Origin: an uncultured Pelagibacteraceae bacterium
GTDB lineage: Bacteria > Pseudomonadota > Alphaproteobacteria > Pelagibacterales > Pelagibacteraceae
NCBI GenBank assembly: GCA_902533075.1
Contig: CACAKN010000002.1
Location: 1 to 64,000 of the forward strand
Direction: 5' to 3'
DNA: 64,000 bases
Made by a program: the position numbers and the translations under genes. The notes below the pieces were generated by a model. It was not told the DNA's origin, searched no databases, and saw nothing but the letters and a program-made list of their open reading frames with translations. The stretch's first letter is position 1; every line of letters begins with the position of its first letter. Below, piece after piece: positions 10,558 to 21,076 of this stretch.

Positions 10558-11451
10558 ATGGATTTCATGGTTTTTCAATATCCAATGATTAGCGTTCAAG
10601 CTTGTTTGGATGGAGTGCTTTTAGGTATTTTGTTTGCACTTATTGCATATGGCATGGCTTTGCAATGGGGAGTTATGAATATTATAAATATTGCTCAAGG
10701 CGATTTAGTTATTCTTGGAGGATATATTGCTTACTTTATGTATCTCTATGGAATTCATCCTGCTTGGGGCGTAATTATAGCTCCGATCATAATGTATTTT
10801 GTTGGAGTAGGACTTTATAAATTAGTAATCAATAAAGTTGTCGATAGAGATTTATTTATTTCAATTCTTGCTACATTTGGAATAAGTATTCTTTTCATGC
10901 AATTAATGAATTTTGCATTTGGAGCTGATGTTGTATTGGCTAATTCAGGTTATGGAACAACTTTTTTATTTGATAGCGCAGTAGTTTTACCAAACTCAAA
11001 AATATTCTCTGCATTCATTAGTATTTTATTTGCAATTTGTTTAGTGATTTATATGAAAAAATCTAAGCTTGGTCGTGCTATTCGAGCTACAGCACAGAAT
11101 GCAAGAGCAGCAAAGATTTTAGGAGTAGATACAGAGAAAGTTTATGCAGCTACATTTGGCATTAATGCAGCTCTTTGTGGTGTTGCAGGCGCACTAATAT
11201 CAATAACATTTACAATTCATCCCTACATGGGATTACCTTATACGATTAGGTCTTTTATGATTGTAATTGTTGCAGGATTAGGAAATTTACCTGGAGTAGC
11301 ATTATCAGGTATGGGATTGGGAGTTTTTGAGGAGTTTGCAGATTATATTTTAGGTACTGAATTTAGAATAGGTGCAGTATTTTTATTATTAGTTTTAATT
11401 TTAGTTTATAGAAGATTTAAATTATCAAGAAAAAGGGAATACTTAAAATAA
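10558..11451 (+). CDS. Branched-chain amino acid ABC transporter permease LivH-like
   Basis: QWGVMNIINIAQGDLVILGGY; GRAIRATAQNARAAKILGVD. Confidence 0.9.
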   Translation: MDFMVFQYPMISVQACLDGVLLGILFALIAYGMALQWGVMNIINIAQGDLVILGGYIAYFMYLYGIHPAWGVIIAPIIMYFVGVGLYKLVINKVVDRDLFISILATFGISILFMQLMNFAFGADVVLANSGYGTTFLFDSAVVLPNSKIFSAFISILFAICLVIYMKKSKLGRAIRATAQNARAAKILGVDTEKVYAATFGINAALCGVAGALISITFTIHPYMGLPYTIRSFMIVIVAGLGNLPGVALSGMGLGVFEEFADYILGTEFRIGAVFLLLVLILVYRRFKLSRKREYLK

Positions 11452-12501
11452 ATGAACAAAAATTTGATTTTATATGCTGCAATATTGGTTTTTGGAATAA
11501 CAGCCCCTTTTATTTTTCCAGCATTTAAAGTTCAATTATCAATACTTTGTGTCTTAATTGTTTTAGCTCTTACATGGAATATTCAAGGTGGGGAAATGGG
11601 TTACAACACCTTTGGAAACATACTATTTTATGGTTTAGGAATGTATCTGTGTGCTTCAGTTCAAGTTGGCATGTTCTTTCCGTTAGCAGAGTGGACGGAG
11701 AGTGGTGGAGAAAAAACATTCGTGCACACTCCAGCTCAATTTTTCCAGGGGATGGCGATGGGTCTTGTGGTTGCAGCAGTTGTTCCGACAATAGTTGCTG
11801 GATTGATTGGTTATGCAATTTTAGGATTAAGAGGTCATTATTTTGCTATTTGTACATTAGGTTTAGGAGTTGCAGCTGGAGAAATTTCTGGAGGTATAGA
11901 AATTATCGGAGCTGGGCAAGGTTTTACTACACCACCATTTCCTGATGTTGGTGGTTTGGAAGCTAGAGGAGAATTCTTTTACTTATTAAGTTTTGGTGCT
12001 CTTGTATTAACATTTATTGCTGTAAGAGCAATTTACTCAACTAGATTTAAATTAATTCTCAATGCAATAAGAGATAATGAAGACAAAGCAGAGGCGATGG
12101 GAATTCAAACAATGAAATATAAGATTATTGGTTGGATGATATCTGCTTTCTTTTGTGGATTAGCTGGAGGAATTATGGGTGGTCTAGTTGGTTACATAGA
12201 CTCAACTGATGTTGCATTTGATGGAAGAGAGATGGGAGTGTTCATGGTCTTAATGGCTATCCTAGGTGGAAAAGGAACTTTATGGGGACCTGTCATTGGA
12301 GCAACAGTATTTCATATTTTCAAAGAAGGGTTTTGGACATTCTTTTTAGGATGGCAGTATGTTGCGCTTGGTGTTCTTATTGTTGTAATTGTAATTTATT
12401 TCCCTGAAGGAATAATGGGATGGTTAAGAGAAAAATATCCAGAAAGATTTGGAGAAGTAGTTGATGAAGCTGATAGAAAAGCGCAGGTAGAATTAAAATG
12501 A
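11452..12501 (+). CDS. Branched-chain amino acid ABC transporter permease LivM-like
   Basis: ALTWNIQGGEMGYNTFGNILFYGLGMYL; AIRDNEDKAEAMGIQ. Confidence 0.9.
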   Translation: MNKNLILYAAILVFGITAPFIFPAFKVQLSILCVLIVLALTWNIQGGEMGYNTFGNILFYGLGMYLCASVQVGMFFPLAEWTESGGEKTFVHTPAQFFQGMAMGLVVAAVVPTIVAGLIGYAILGLRGHYFAICTLGLGVAAGEISGGIEIIGAGQGFTTPPFPDVGGLEARGEFFYLLSFGALVLTFIAVRAIYSTRFKLILNAIRDNEDKAEAMGIQTMKYKIIGWMISAFFCGLAGGIMGGLVGYIDSTDVAFDGREMGVFMVLMAILGGKGTLWGPVIGATVFHIFKEGFWTFFLGWQYVALGVLIVVIVIYFPEGIMGWLREKYPERFGEVVDEADRKAQVELK

Positions 12502-13238
12502 GTATTTTAGAAGTAAATAATGTGAGTAAATCTTTTGGAGGAGTTAAAGCAAATGTTGATATCTCAATGAATGTTGAGAAAGGAAAAATAGTTGGTTTAA
12601 TTGGACCTAATGGTTCTGGTAAAACAACCCTTTTTAATTCTATCGTTGGAACTTATCCAATAGATAATGGATCTATTAAATTTAATGGTAAAGAAGTTTC
12701 TGAGTTACCAGTTCCAGTAATTGCAAAGCTCGGTCTTTTAAGAACGTTTCAGCAAACAAGGATTTATGGAAAATTAAATTGTGTAGAAAACATGTTAATT
12801 AGTCATAAAGGAAGTGACGCTAGCTTGCTTACAATATTTAATAAGATTCCAAAAGATTTAACTGAAAAAGCTGAAAACTTATTAAATTTTGTTGGTTTAT
12901 ATCAGAAAAGAAAATTAAGAGCCGGAGACTTATCTTTTGGCCAACAAAAGTTATTAGAACTAGCTATGGCATTAATGAATGAACCAGAAATGCTATTATT
13001 AGATGAACCTACTGCAGGAATTAATCCAGTACTGATTAATGGGATTATTGATAGGCTGATAAAAGTTAATCAAGATTTTGGTATTACACTTTTAGTGATC
13101 GAACATAATATGAAAGTAATTATGCAATTAGCAGAAGATATTTTTTGTTTAGCTCATGGAAAAATGCTTGCAAATGGTACACCAGATGAAATTAAAAATG
13201 ATAAGCGAGTTGTTGATGCTTATCTGGGTGCTCAATAA
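12498..13238 (+). CDS. ABC transporter ATP-binding protein LivG-like
   Basis: Walker A GPNGSGKTT; LSFGQQKLLELA; Walker B LLLDEPTAGI. Confidence 0.93.
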   Translation: MSILEVNNVSKSFGGVKANVDISMNVEKGKIVGLIGPNGSGKTTLFNSIVGTYPIDNGSIKFNGKEVSELPVPVIAKLGLLRTFQQTRIYGKLNCVENMLISHKGSDASLLTIFNKIPKDLTEKAENLLNFVGLYQKRKLRAGDLSFGQQKLLELAMALMNEPEMLLLDEPTAGINPVLINGIIDRLIKVNQDFGITLLVIEHNMKVIMQLAEDIFCLAHGKMLANGTPDEIKNDKRVVDAYLGAQ

Positions 13239-14023
13239 TGTCTAATCAATATGAAGTTTTAGGAAAAGCACCTGTAGCAGAAGATTTAAAAAACCTATCT
13301 CCTAACGATATTCATTTAACTATTAAAAATTTAAATGCTGGTTATGGTAAAATGGAGATACTGCATAATTTTGAACTTTTTGTTAGTAAAGCCCAATCAT
13401 TATGTTTGATAGGTCCTAATGGTGCAGGTAAATCTACGATACTTCATTCAATTTATGGGTTTACAAATATTTTTTCTGGAAAAATTGAAATTGATGGAAA
13501 AGAAATTACTAATCTTTCTCCAGCTGAAAAACTTAAATCTGTTGGAATAGCATATATTCTCCAAGATAATTCAGTATTCCCAGATATGACCGTAGAAGAA
13601 AATTTATTAATGGGAGGATTCATAAAGGATAAAACAGAAGAGTCTTATGAAGAAGCAGAAAAAATTTTACAAAAATATGAAAGATTGGGAAATAGAAGAA
13701 ATCAACCAGCAAAAGTTTTATCTGGAGGAGAAAGAAGATTATTAGAAATTTCAAGAGCTTTAGTTATGAAACCTTCTGTTTTATTGGTAGATGAACCATC
13801 AATTGGACTAGAACCTAGATATATAGATATGGTATTCGAAATTTTAAGAGATCTTCAAGAAAATGAAAAAAAAACCATTATCCTTGTAGAGCAAAATGCA
13901 AAAAAGGGGCTTGAGTTTGCTGATATTGGTTATGTTTTAGTTTCAGGCCAAACAGCTATCGCGGGCAAGGGAGATGATCTTTTAAATAATCCAGATGTTG
14001 GTCGCCTATTCTTAGGTGGTTAA
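13238..14023 (+). CDS. ABC transporter ATP-binding protein LivF-like
   Basis: GPNGAGKST; LSGGERRLLEISRAL; LLVDEPSIGL. Confidence 0.93.
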   Translation: MSNQYEVLGKAPVAEDLKNLSPNDIHLTIKNLNAGYGKMEILHNFELFVSKAQSLCLIGPNGAGKSTILHSIYGFTNIFSGKIEIDGKEITNLSPAEKLKSVGIAYILQDNSVFPDMTVEENLLMGGFIKDKTEESYEEAEKILQKYERLGNRRNQPAKVLSGGERRLLEISRALVMKPSVLLVDEPSIGLEPRYIDMVFEILRDLQENEKKTIILVEQNAKKGLEFADIGYVLVSGQTAIAGKGDDLLNNPDVGRLFLGG

Positions 14024-14727
14024 TGATAGATACCAAATATTTTTTAAAAGGATTTAAATCAATAAAAGGTGTTGGAAGTCCTGCAATTGCATTAGGCGCA
14101 AGTTTTGTTGCAATCGGTGCATTGCTTAAAAATTTAGGTTTCTCAATTCAAGAAAGTGTTTTTTCAACTTTTTTAACTTATGCATTGCCTGGTTCTTTAG
14201 TAATGGCTGAGTCAATGTTTGTTGGTGCTTCATTAATAAATATCTTTATTGCAGTATGGTTAGTAAATGCAAGACTATATCCAATGACAGTTTCTTTGAT
14301 GCCATTGTTGATGCATAGCTCTCAACCAAAATGGAAATATTATTTATCTTGTCATTTTATTGCTGTTTCATCATGGTTAATTATGAAAGATAATTGTGAA
14401 AAAATAGATAAAGAAAATAGAATTGATTTCTGGATAGGTATAGGCACTGCTACTTGGTCAGTAGCAATTTTCTCAACACTTTTAGGTTATATGGCTTCAG
14501 AGTATTTAAATAAGGATATTTTAATTGGCTTAGCAATTATAAATCCTATTTATTTTACATGTATGATGATCGGGGCAATGAAAACCTTGCAAGTAAGTTG
14601 TTCAGTAATTCTAGGGACATTTTTAGGTCCAGTATTTTATTTTATTTCACCTGAATGGTGTATTTTATTTGGAGGTTTTATTGCAGGAACTTTAGCATTT
14701 TTAATTGGAGAAATTCATGACAATTAA
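14023..14727 (+). CDS. azlC: AzlC family branched-chain amino acid exporter subunit
   Basis: AIALGASFVAIGALLKNLGFSIQESVFSTFLTYALPGSLVMAE; followed by azlD. Confidence 0.85.
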   Translation: MIDTKYFLKGFKSIKGVGSPAIALGASFVAIGALLKNLGFSIQESVFSTFLTYALPGSLVMAESMFVGASLINIFIAVWLVNARLYPMTVSLMPLLMHSSQPKWKYYLSCHFIAVSSWLIMKDNCEKIDKENRIDFWIGIGTATWSVAIFSTLLGYMASEYLNKDILIGLAIINPIYFTCMMIGAMKTLQVSCSVILGTFLGPVFYFISPEWCILFGGFIAGTLAFLIGEIHDN

Positions 14728-15043
14728 TGTAATTTTGGCGATTTTGGTTACATCTATTGCCACTTATTTATCTAGAATTTTAGGAGTAATTAGTGCTGAA
14801 AAAATTAAAGAAACTTCAAAAATGTTTAGGTGGTTTAATTGTTTAGCTTATTCAACTTTAGCCGCATTAATTGCTAGAATGATAATTTTTCCAGCTGGTG
14901 ATTTAGCTGAGGTAAATTACGTGTTAAGATTTATTGTTATAGGAACTTCTTTAATAGTCTTTTTTTTAACAAACAAGAATCTAGTATATCCTACAATTTT
15001 TTCTGCTTTGTTTCTTTCGTTATTAAATTTCATTAATATTTGA
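14705..15043 (+). CDS. azlD: AzlD family protein
   Basis: ~112 aa, 4 TM; overlaps azlC. Confidence 0.75.
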   Translation: MEKFMTINVILAILVTSIATYLSRILGVISAEKIKETSKMFRWFNCLAYSTLAALIARMIIFPAGDLAEVNYVLRFIVIGTSLIVFFLTNKNLVYPTIFSALFLSLLNFINI

Positions 15044-15238
15044 CGTATAATTTGTAAATTTTGTAGAAATTTAAAAAAAGTAGGTCTTGTGACAAAATTA
15101 CAACAAATTAAGCCTTATTTTTCAGTACTTTTTAAGCCTCAACTAAAACAAGAAAATACTTAGCTATACACAAGAAAATAAATTTGTTATCTACGGCTAA
15201 CGTTAATTTTATATATATAAAAGTAAAAGGGTAATATT

Positions 15239-15916
15239 ATGAAAAAACTATTATTAAGCATTGCCATGATTTTATCATTTGTGGTGTCTGCAAGTGCTGA
15301 TGTAACTAGGTCTATTGGAGTTACAGGTTTTGTCACAACAATCGACTCATCTGGTCACGAAGATGTCGACAATGATGGAACAAAAGATACTACAAAGAGC
15401 TTCTCTAACGACATTGCTTTTGGATCAGTTTTTGCAGAAGCATCAAGATCATTAGGTAATGGTGCTGTAATAACTGCGGGTATAGACTTAATTCCTATGT
15501 CAGCAGAATTTGATAGTAGATCAGTTACACAGTCTTCAATGAAAGACTCTGCTACTACTACGACTGGAACTAACAAAGGTACTGTTGAAGTAGATCAACA
15601 TGTTACGCTTTATATCCAGCCAGGCTTTGATGCAGGTAACGGTATAACTGTATTCGGAACACTTGGATATGTAACAGCTGATGTAGATTCTAAAATAGAA
15701 TCAATATCATCAACAAATAAAACTGTTAGTGAGTCATTAGATGGTACTAAAATGGGTTTAGGTGTTAAAGGCGAATTTGGTGATGATATGTTTTTCAAGT
15801 TTGAGTACGCTGAAACAGATTATGACACAATATCTGTAACAACAACTAATGATACAAAGGTATCTGCTGATATTGACAGCAAAGGTTTTGGTTTATCAAT
15901 TGGTAAGTCATTTTAG
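15239..15916 (+). CDS. Outer-membrane beta-barrel/porin-like protein
   Basis: Signal peptide ending ASA; alternating beta-strand composition, terminal aromatic residue (GKSF). Confidence 0.7.
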   Translation: MKKLLLSIAMILSFVVSASADVTRSIGVTGFVTTIDSSGHEDVDNDGTKDTTKSFSNDIAFGSVFAEASRSLGNGAVITAGIDLIPMSAEFDSRSVTQSSMKDSATTTTGTNKGTVEVDQHVTLYIQPGFDAGNGITVFGTLGYVTADVDSKIESISSTNKTVSESLDGTKMGLGVKGEFGDDMFFKFEYAETDYDTISVTTTNDTKVSADIDSKGFGLSIGKSF

Positions 15917-15940
15917 TTAGTTGAAATAATTAAAAATTTA

Positions 15941-15969
15941 AAGCCCTCATTTATGAGGGCTTTTTTTTT
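15941..15969 (+). terminator. Intrinsic terminator
   Basis: AAGCCCTCATTTATGAGGGCTT followed by T-tract. Confidence 0.9.
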
Positions 15970-16019
15970 GTCTAAATTGAAATTCTCTTATCAAAATATT
16001 AAAAATACTATAAATTTAT

Positions 16020-16949
16020 ATGATGATAAATTATCAATATAACAAAAATAAAATTGAAGGTTTTGAGATTTATTTAAACAATGTATCAAAAAGAATTGTA
16101 AATATTGATATCAATGAGGAATTAGTAAATAAACTTATATTTCCTTTTAATAAATTTGATCTAACCGCATTAGATTACAAACCATTTACTAGATTTACTA
16201 TTGCAAAGAGCTTAGATGAATTAAGTAACAATAAATTATCTATATTAATGAATAAAATTATTAAAGATAGAAATACTGGTTGCTTTATCATTAAACCAAA
16301 AAATATGACATCTAAGATAGATGATATTTTTTTAGTAAAATTATCAACAGCTATAGCTCACTTAATTGGCAAACCAAATCATGATGCAATGGCTGGAAAA
16401 TACTATGCAAGATTTCACGTTAAGCATACAGATAAAAGTGACTCTTATTTGAGAAAGGCTTATATAAATATGGATCTTCATACAGATGGCACATACGTTA
16501 AAGAAAAAACGGATTGGTTGCTTATGTCTAAATTAGAAGAAAAAAATGCTGAGGGAGGCGAAACAGCTATGTTGCATCTAGATGATTGGGAACATTGCAA
16601 GGAGTTATTTAATGATCCTGTATCTAGAGAGGACTTTGTTTGGGGTTCTCCAAAAAGTAAAAATATAGATTACAAGGTTGAGCATTCAGTTTTTTCAAGT
16701 GATAGTGAAGGTAGGGCGCAAATTTCTTATATTGACCAATTCCCAGAGCCAAAAAATATGAAACAAGGTAATTTTTTACAAAAATTATCTGATAGTTTGG
16801 AAGAGAGTAGCAATAAGATAATAACAAAATTACCTGTTGGATCATCAGTGGTTGCAAATAATTACTTTTGGCTTCATGGTAGAAGGCCGTTTAAAGAAAA
16901 CAAAGATTTAAGTAGAGAATTACTAAGAATAAGAGGTTCTTTTTTTTGA
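16020..16949 (+). CDS. glaH: CsiD/GlaH family 2-oxoglutarate/Fe(II) dioxygenase (glutarate 2-hydroxylase-like)
   Basis: ARFHVKHTDKSDSYLRKAYINMDLHTDGTYVKEKTDWLLM and LHLDDWE resemble the CsiD family. Confidence 0.88.
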   Translation: MMINYQYNKNKIEGFEIYLNNVSKRIVNIDINEELVNKLIFPFNKFDLTALDYKPFTRFTIAKSLDELSNNKLSILMNKIIKDRNTGCFIIKPKNMTSKIDDIFLVKLSTAIAHLIGKPNHDAMAGKYYARFHVKHTDKSDSYLRKAYINMDLHTDGTYVKEKTDWLLMSKLEEKNAEGGETAMLHLDDWEHCKELFNDPVSREDFVWGSPKSKNIDYKVEHSVFSSDSEGRAQISYIDQFPEPKNMKQGNFLQKLSDSLEESSNKIITKLPVGSSVVANNYFWLHGRRPFKENKDLSRELLRIRGSFF

Positions 16950-16997
16950 TTTATTTAAAGAAATTAATATAGAATTAATAAAGGTTATTTGTAGAAA

Positions 16998-17783
16998 ATG
17001 GAATATATTAAATTGGATTTAAACAGTCTTGATAAAGAAGCTGATAACTTAAAAAAAAAATATACTTCGGCAGAACCATTTCCTCACATAGTTATTGATG
17101 ATTTTTTTAATGAAAAAAATTTGGATTTATTAATAGAAAACTTTCCAAAAACTTCAGGTGAATTTAATTCTAAATTTGACAATTTTGCAGAAAAAAAACT
17201 TGCTTTAAATAATCCTTCTCAACTGTCTAAAACAACTAATGATTTCATAAATTTTTTAAACTCTTACATATTTATTAATTTTTTACAAAAAATAACAAGT
17301 ATTAAAGAGACTTTACTACCTGATCCATATTTAGTTGGAGGAGGTCTACACGAATTAAGAAATGGTGGATTTCTAAATATACATGCAGATTTTAATATTC
17401 ATCCCAAACTTCAATTGGATAGAAGACTAAATCTTTTAATTTATCTAAACAAGGATTGGAATGATGATAATGGTGGTCAACTCGAACTTTGGGATAAAGA
17501 TATGAAAAAATGTTTCAAAAGTATTTTACCAAAATTTAATAGGATGGTAATTTTTTCTACCACAAGTTTCTCAAATCATGGAAATCCTAAAAAAGTAAAA
17601 TGTGGTAATAGTACATCTAGAAAATCCTTAGCACTATATTATTATTCAAATGGAAGACCCGAACATGAAATAATATCAGAAAATCATGCTACAATATTTA
17701 AAAAAAGACCGAATTCTGATGACAAAAATCCTTATGAATTTAAAAAAATTTTTGGAAAATTTTATGTACGTAAAAGAAAATAA
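16998..17783 (+). CDS. 2OG-Fe(II) oxygenase family protein
   Basis: LNIHADFNIHPKLQLDRRLNLLIYLNKDW..GGQLELWD (HxD motif) ..FSNHGNP. Confidence 0.85.
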   Translation: MEYIKLDLNSLDKEADNLKKKYTSAEPFPHIVIDDFFNEKNLDLLIENFPKTSGEFNSKFDNFAEKKLALNNPSQLSKTTNDFINFLNSYIFINFLQKITSIKETLLPDPYLVGGGLHELRNGGFLNIHADFNIHPKLQLDRRLNLLIYLNKDWNDDNGGQLELWDKDMKKCFKSILPKFNRMVIFSTTSFSNHGNPKKVKCGNSTSRKSLALYYYSNGRPEHEIISENHATIFKKRPNSDDKNPYEFKKIFGKFYVRKRK

Positions 17784-17797
17784 GAAAAGTTTTTGAA

Positions 17798-18565
17798 ATG
17801 AAACTTGGTTTTATAGGAACAGGCAAAATTGCTTCATCAGTGATTACCGGGATATGTAATTCGAACATAAGATATAAAACTATAATTATATCTCCAAGAA
17901 ATAGAAAATTAGCATATTTTTTGAAAAAAAAATTTAAAAAAATTATTATTGCAAAAGAAAATCAAGAAATTGTAGATGAATCTCATTGGATATTTTTGGC
18001 CGTAACCCCAAATGTTGGAAAAAAAATTATTAAAGATTTGAGATTTAAAAAAAACCAAACAATCATTAGCTTTATTTCTACAATTAAACTTTCGGAATTA
18101 AAAAAAATGATTAAAGTAAAATCAACCATTATAAGAGCAATACCGCTTCCTCCTATATCACTTAAAAAGGGGCCTGTTCCAATATGTCCTCCAAATAAAA
18201 AAGTGAAAAATTTTTTTAATAAAATTGGCTCTACAATAGAAATTAAAAATGAAAGGTTATCTAAAAACTTCTGGTCCACGTCTGGTATGATGGCTTCTTA
18301 TTATGATTTATTAAGGGTTATGAGTAATTGGTTAGTTCAAAAAGGTATTAAACAAAAAGATGCCCAAAAATATATAACCTCTTTATTTTTGGCATTGTCT
18401 GAGGATGCAGTAGCAAATTCAAGAAAAGATTTAAAATTTTTAGTTAAAGATTCTCAAACACCCAAAGGTTTAAATGAACAGGGTTTAAAAGAAATGTCTA
18501 AAAAGGGTGTTTATAGATCTGTAATAAATACTTTAAATAGTATTTATAAAAGATTAGATAAATAA
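17798..18565 (+). CDS. Pyrroline-5-carboxylate reductase-like protein
   Basis: MKLGFIGTGKIASSVITGI; IIRAIPLPPISLKKGP; C-terminal dimerisation-domain pattern. Confidence 0.75.
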   Translation: MKLGFIGTGKIASSVITGICNSNIRYKTIIISPRNRKLAYFLKKKFKKIIIAKENQEIVDESHWIFLAVTPNVGKKIIKDLRFKKNQTIISFISTIKLSELKKMIKVKSTIIRAIPLPPISLKKGPVPICPPNKKVKNFFNKIGSTIEIKNERLSKNFWSTSGMMASYYDLLRVMSNWLVQKGIKQKDAQKYITSLFLALSEDAVANSRKDLKFLVKDSQTPKGLNEQGLKEMSKKGVYRSVINTLNSIYKRLDK

Positions 18566-18568
18566 ATA

Positions 18569-19354
18569 ATGTCAGAAAATATTTTAGAAATAAATAATCT
18601 CTCAAAATATTTTGGAGGTTTAGCAGCAGTATCAGAGTGCTCACTTAAGGTTAAAAAGGGAACCATTACAGGTATTATCGGACCTAATGGTTCGGGTAAA
18701 ACTACATTATTTAATTTAATCGCTGGAAATTTAAAATCTTCAGCTGGTAGTGTAATGTTTAACAACGAAAATATTACTGATGTTCCTTCTTATGAGTTAT
18801 TTTCAAAAGGATTACTTAGAACTTTCCAAATAGCGCATGAGTTTACAAATTTATCAGTTTTAGAAAATTTAATGATGGTTCCAGGAAATCAATCTGGGGA
18901 GAAATTAATGAATGCTTTATTAAAACCTTCATTAGTTGCTAAAGAGGAAAGTCAAATTAAAGAAAAGGCAATGGAGGTTGTTAATTTTCTAAATCTTAGT
19001 CATTTAAAAAATGAATTAGCCGGAAATTTATCTGGAGGACAAAAAAAACTATTAGAATTAGGTCGAACAATGATGGTTGATGCAAAACTAGTTCTATTGG
19101 ATGAAGTGGGAGCAGGCGTTAACAGAACCTTATTAAAAGATCTTGGTACAGCTATAGAAAAATTAAATAAAGAAAAAGGTTATACTTTTTGTATGATTGA
19201 ACATGATATGGATTTCATTGGTAGATTATGTGATCCAGTAATAGTTATGGCAGAGGGGTCTGTTCTATTTAAAGGTTCAGTCGAGGATGCAAAAAAAGAT
19301 GAAAAAGTAATAGAAAGTTATTTGGGTAGAGGTTCAAAGTTAAAGGGTAATTAA
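18569..19354 (+). CDS. ABC transporter ATP-binding protein LivG-like
   Basis: GPNGSGKTT; LSGGQKKLLELGR; LLDEVGAGV. Confidence 0.92.
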   Translation: MSENILEINNLSKYFGGLAAVSECSLKVKKGTITGIIGPNGSGKTTLFNLIAGNLKSSAGSVMFNNENITDVPSYELFSKGLLRTFQIAHEFTNLSVLENLMMVPGNQSGEKLMNALLKPSLVAKEESQIKEKAMEVVNFLNLSHLKNELAGNLSGGQKKLLELGRTMMVDAKLVLLDEVGAGVNRTLLKDLGTAIEKLNKEKGYTFCMIEHDMDFIGRLCDPVIVMAEGSVLFKGSVEDAKKDEKVIESYLGRGSKLKGN

Positions 19355-19356
19355 GA

Positions 19357-20064
19357 ATGGCATTTTTTGAAGGTAATAAAATGACAGGTGGTTATGGAAA
19401 TGGGCCAGATATAATTAATTCATGCTCCGTAAACGTTGAGAGAGGCGAAATAGTATCAATTCTTGGACCTAATGGAGCTGGAAAATCTACAGCAATGAAA
19501 GCAATGTTAGGTTTGTTAAATTTAAAATCTGGCTCTGTTTTAATTAATGGAAAAGATATTTCAACATTATCACCACAAGATAGAGTTAAGGAAGGTATTT
19601 CATTTGTTCCTCAAACAAAAAATGTTTTTGCAGGCATGACAGTTGAGGAAAATTTAGAGATGGGTGCTTTTCTAATTAATACTGAATTTAAAGAGACAAT
19701 TAATGAAATTTTTGACTTATTTCCAATTCTTAAAGAAAAAAAAGATCAATTGGTTGGAGAGTTGTCTGGAGGTCAAAGACAACAAGTTGCATTAGGTAGA
19801 GCGCTTATGATCAAGCCTTCTGTACTTATGTTAGATGAGCCAACTGCTGGTGTTTCACCTATTGTGATGGATGAATTATTTGATCACATTATTAAAGTAA
19901 AAAAGACCAATGTAGCAATTTTGATGGTTGAGCAAAATGCAAAACAGGCATTAAATATTTCTGATAGAGGGTATGTTTTGGTAACAGGTGAGAACCGCTA
20001 TTCTGGCACTGGAAAAGAATTATTAGATGATCCAAGAGTAAGAAGCTCTTTTCTAGGTGGATAA
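19357..20064 (+). CDS. ABC transporter ATP-binding protein LivF-like
   Basis: GPNGAGKST; LSGGQRQQVALGRAL; LMLDEPTAGV. Confidence 0.92.
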   Translation: MAFFEGNKMTGGYGNGPDIINSCSVNVERGEIVSILGPNGAGKSTAMKAMLGLLNLKSGSVLINGKDISTLSPQDRVKEGISFVPQTKNVFAGMTVEENLEMGAFLINTEFKETINEIFDLFPILKEKKDQLVGELSGGQRQQVALGRALMIKPSVLMLDEPTAGVSPIVMDELFDHIIKVKKTNVAILMVEQNAKQALNISDRGYVLVTGENRYSGTGKELLDDPRVRSSFLGG

Positions 20065-20065
20065 T

Positions 20066-21076
20066 ATGGATTTTGTAAATGCAATTATACTTTTATTAAA
20101 TTATATTTTTGTCCCAGCATTGGCATATGGATCTCAATTAGCCTTAGGTGCAATTTTTGTAACTTTGATTTATGGGATTTTACGATTTGCTAACTTTGCA
20201 ACTGGTGACATGATGTCTTTTGGAACTATGTTTACAATTCTATTTACTTGGTATTTTCAATCTTTAGGTATCAGTCTAGGTGTTTTTCCAACGGCGCTTT
20301 TAGCAATTCCTTTTGCTGTAATATTTATGATTGGTTATATGCTTTTGATAGATAAATTTGTCTTTAAATATTACAGAGTAAATAAAAGCCCACCAGTTCA
20401 GTTAGCAATGGTTAGTATTGGTGTGATGTTTGTTACTCAAGCTGTAGTAAGAATTATAATTGGTCCCTCAGATAGAAGATTTTTTGATGGAGAGAAATTT
20501 ATAATTAAGGCTGGAGAATTCAAAGAAATGACAGGTTTAAATGAAGGTCTTGCAATTAAATCAACCCAAGTCTTAACTATTATTGTTACATTAATTTTAG
20601 TCTCAACTCTCTTTTGGTTTTTAAATAAAACTAAGACAGGAAAAAGTATGAGAGCATATTCTGACAATGAAGACTTGGCATTGTTATCAGGTATTGACCC
20701 AAAAAAAATAGTTATGATAACTTGGGTCATAGCAGGTATCCTTGCTACAATTGGTGGCGCTCTATACGGTTTAGACAAAAGTTTTAAACCATTTACATAT
20801 TTTAATAATATGCTTCCAATATTTGCTGCAGCTATTGTAGGTGGAATAGGCAATCCATTTGGAGCATTTTTAGGAGGATATGTAATTGCTTTTTCTGAAA
20901 TATTATTAACATATGCATACAGAAAATTTTTTATGTATATTTTGCCTGAAAGTATGGAACCTGGTGGTTTAGTTCAATTACTTTCAACTGATTATAAATT
21001 CGCAGTATCGTTTTCAATATTAGTTATCGTATTACTCTATCGACCATCAGGAATTTTCAAAGGGAAGGTATTGTGA
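20066..21076 (+). CDS. Branched-chain amino acid ABC transporter permease LivH-like
   Basis: LIYGILRFANFATGDMMSFG; ATG at 20066 preferred over the upstream GTG. Confidence 0.88.
   Translation: MDFVNAIILLLNYIFVPALAYGSQLALGAIFVTLIYGILRFANFATGDMMSFGTMFTILFTWYFQSLGISLGVFPTALLAIPFAVIFMIGYMLLIDKFVFKYYRVNKSPPVQLAMVSIGVMFVTQAVVRIIIGPSDRRFFDGEKFIIKAGEFKEMTGLNEGLAIKSTQVLTIIVTLILVSTLFWFLNKTKTGKSMRAYSDNEDLALLSGIDPKKIVMITWVIAGILATIGGALYGLDKSFKPFTYFNNMLPIFAAAIVGGIGNPFGAFLGGYVIAFSEILLTYAYRKFFMYILPESMEPGGLVQLLSTDYKFAVSFSILVIVLLYRPSGIFKGKVL

Noticed and set aside
10602-11945. Overlapping alternative-frame ORFs in the liv permease genes (10602..10820, 11547..11945, 11570..11818)
   Set aside because: Out-of-frame shadows of conserved permease genes with no plausible initiation signals or domain content.
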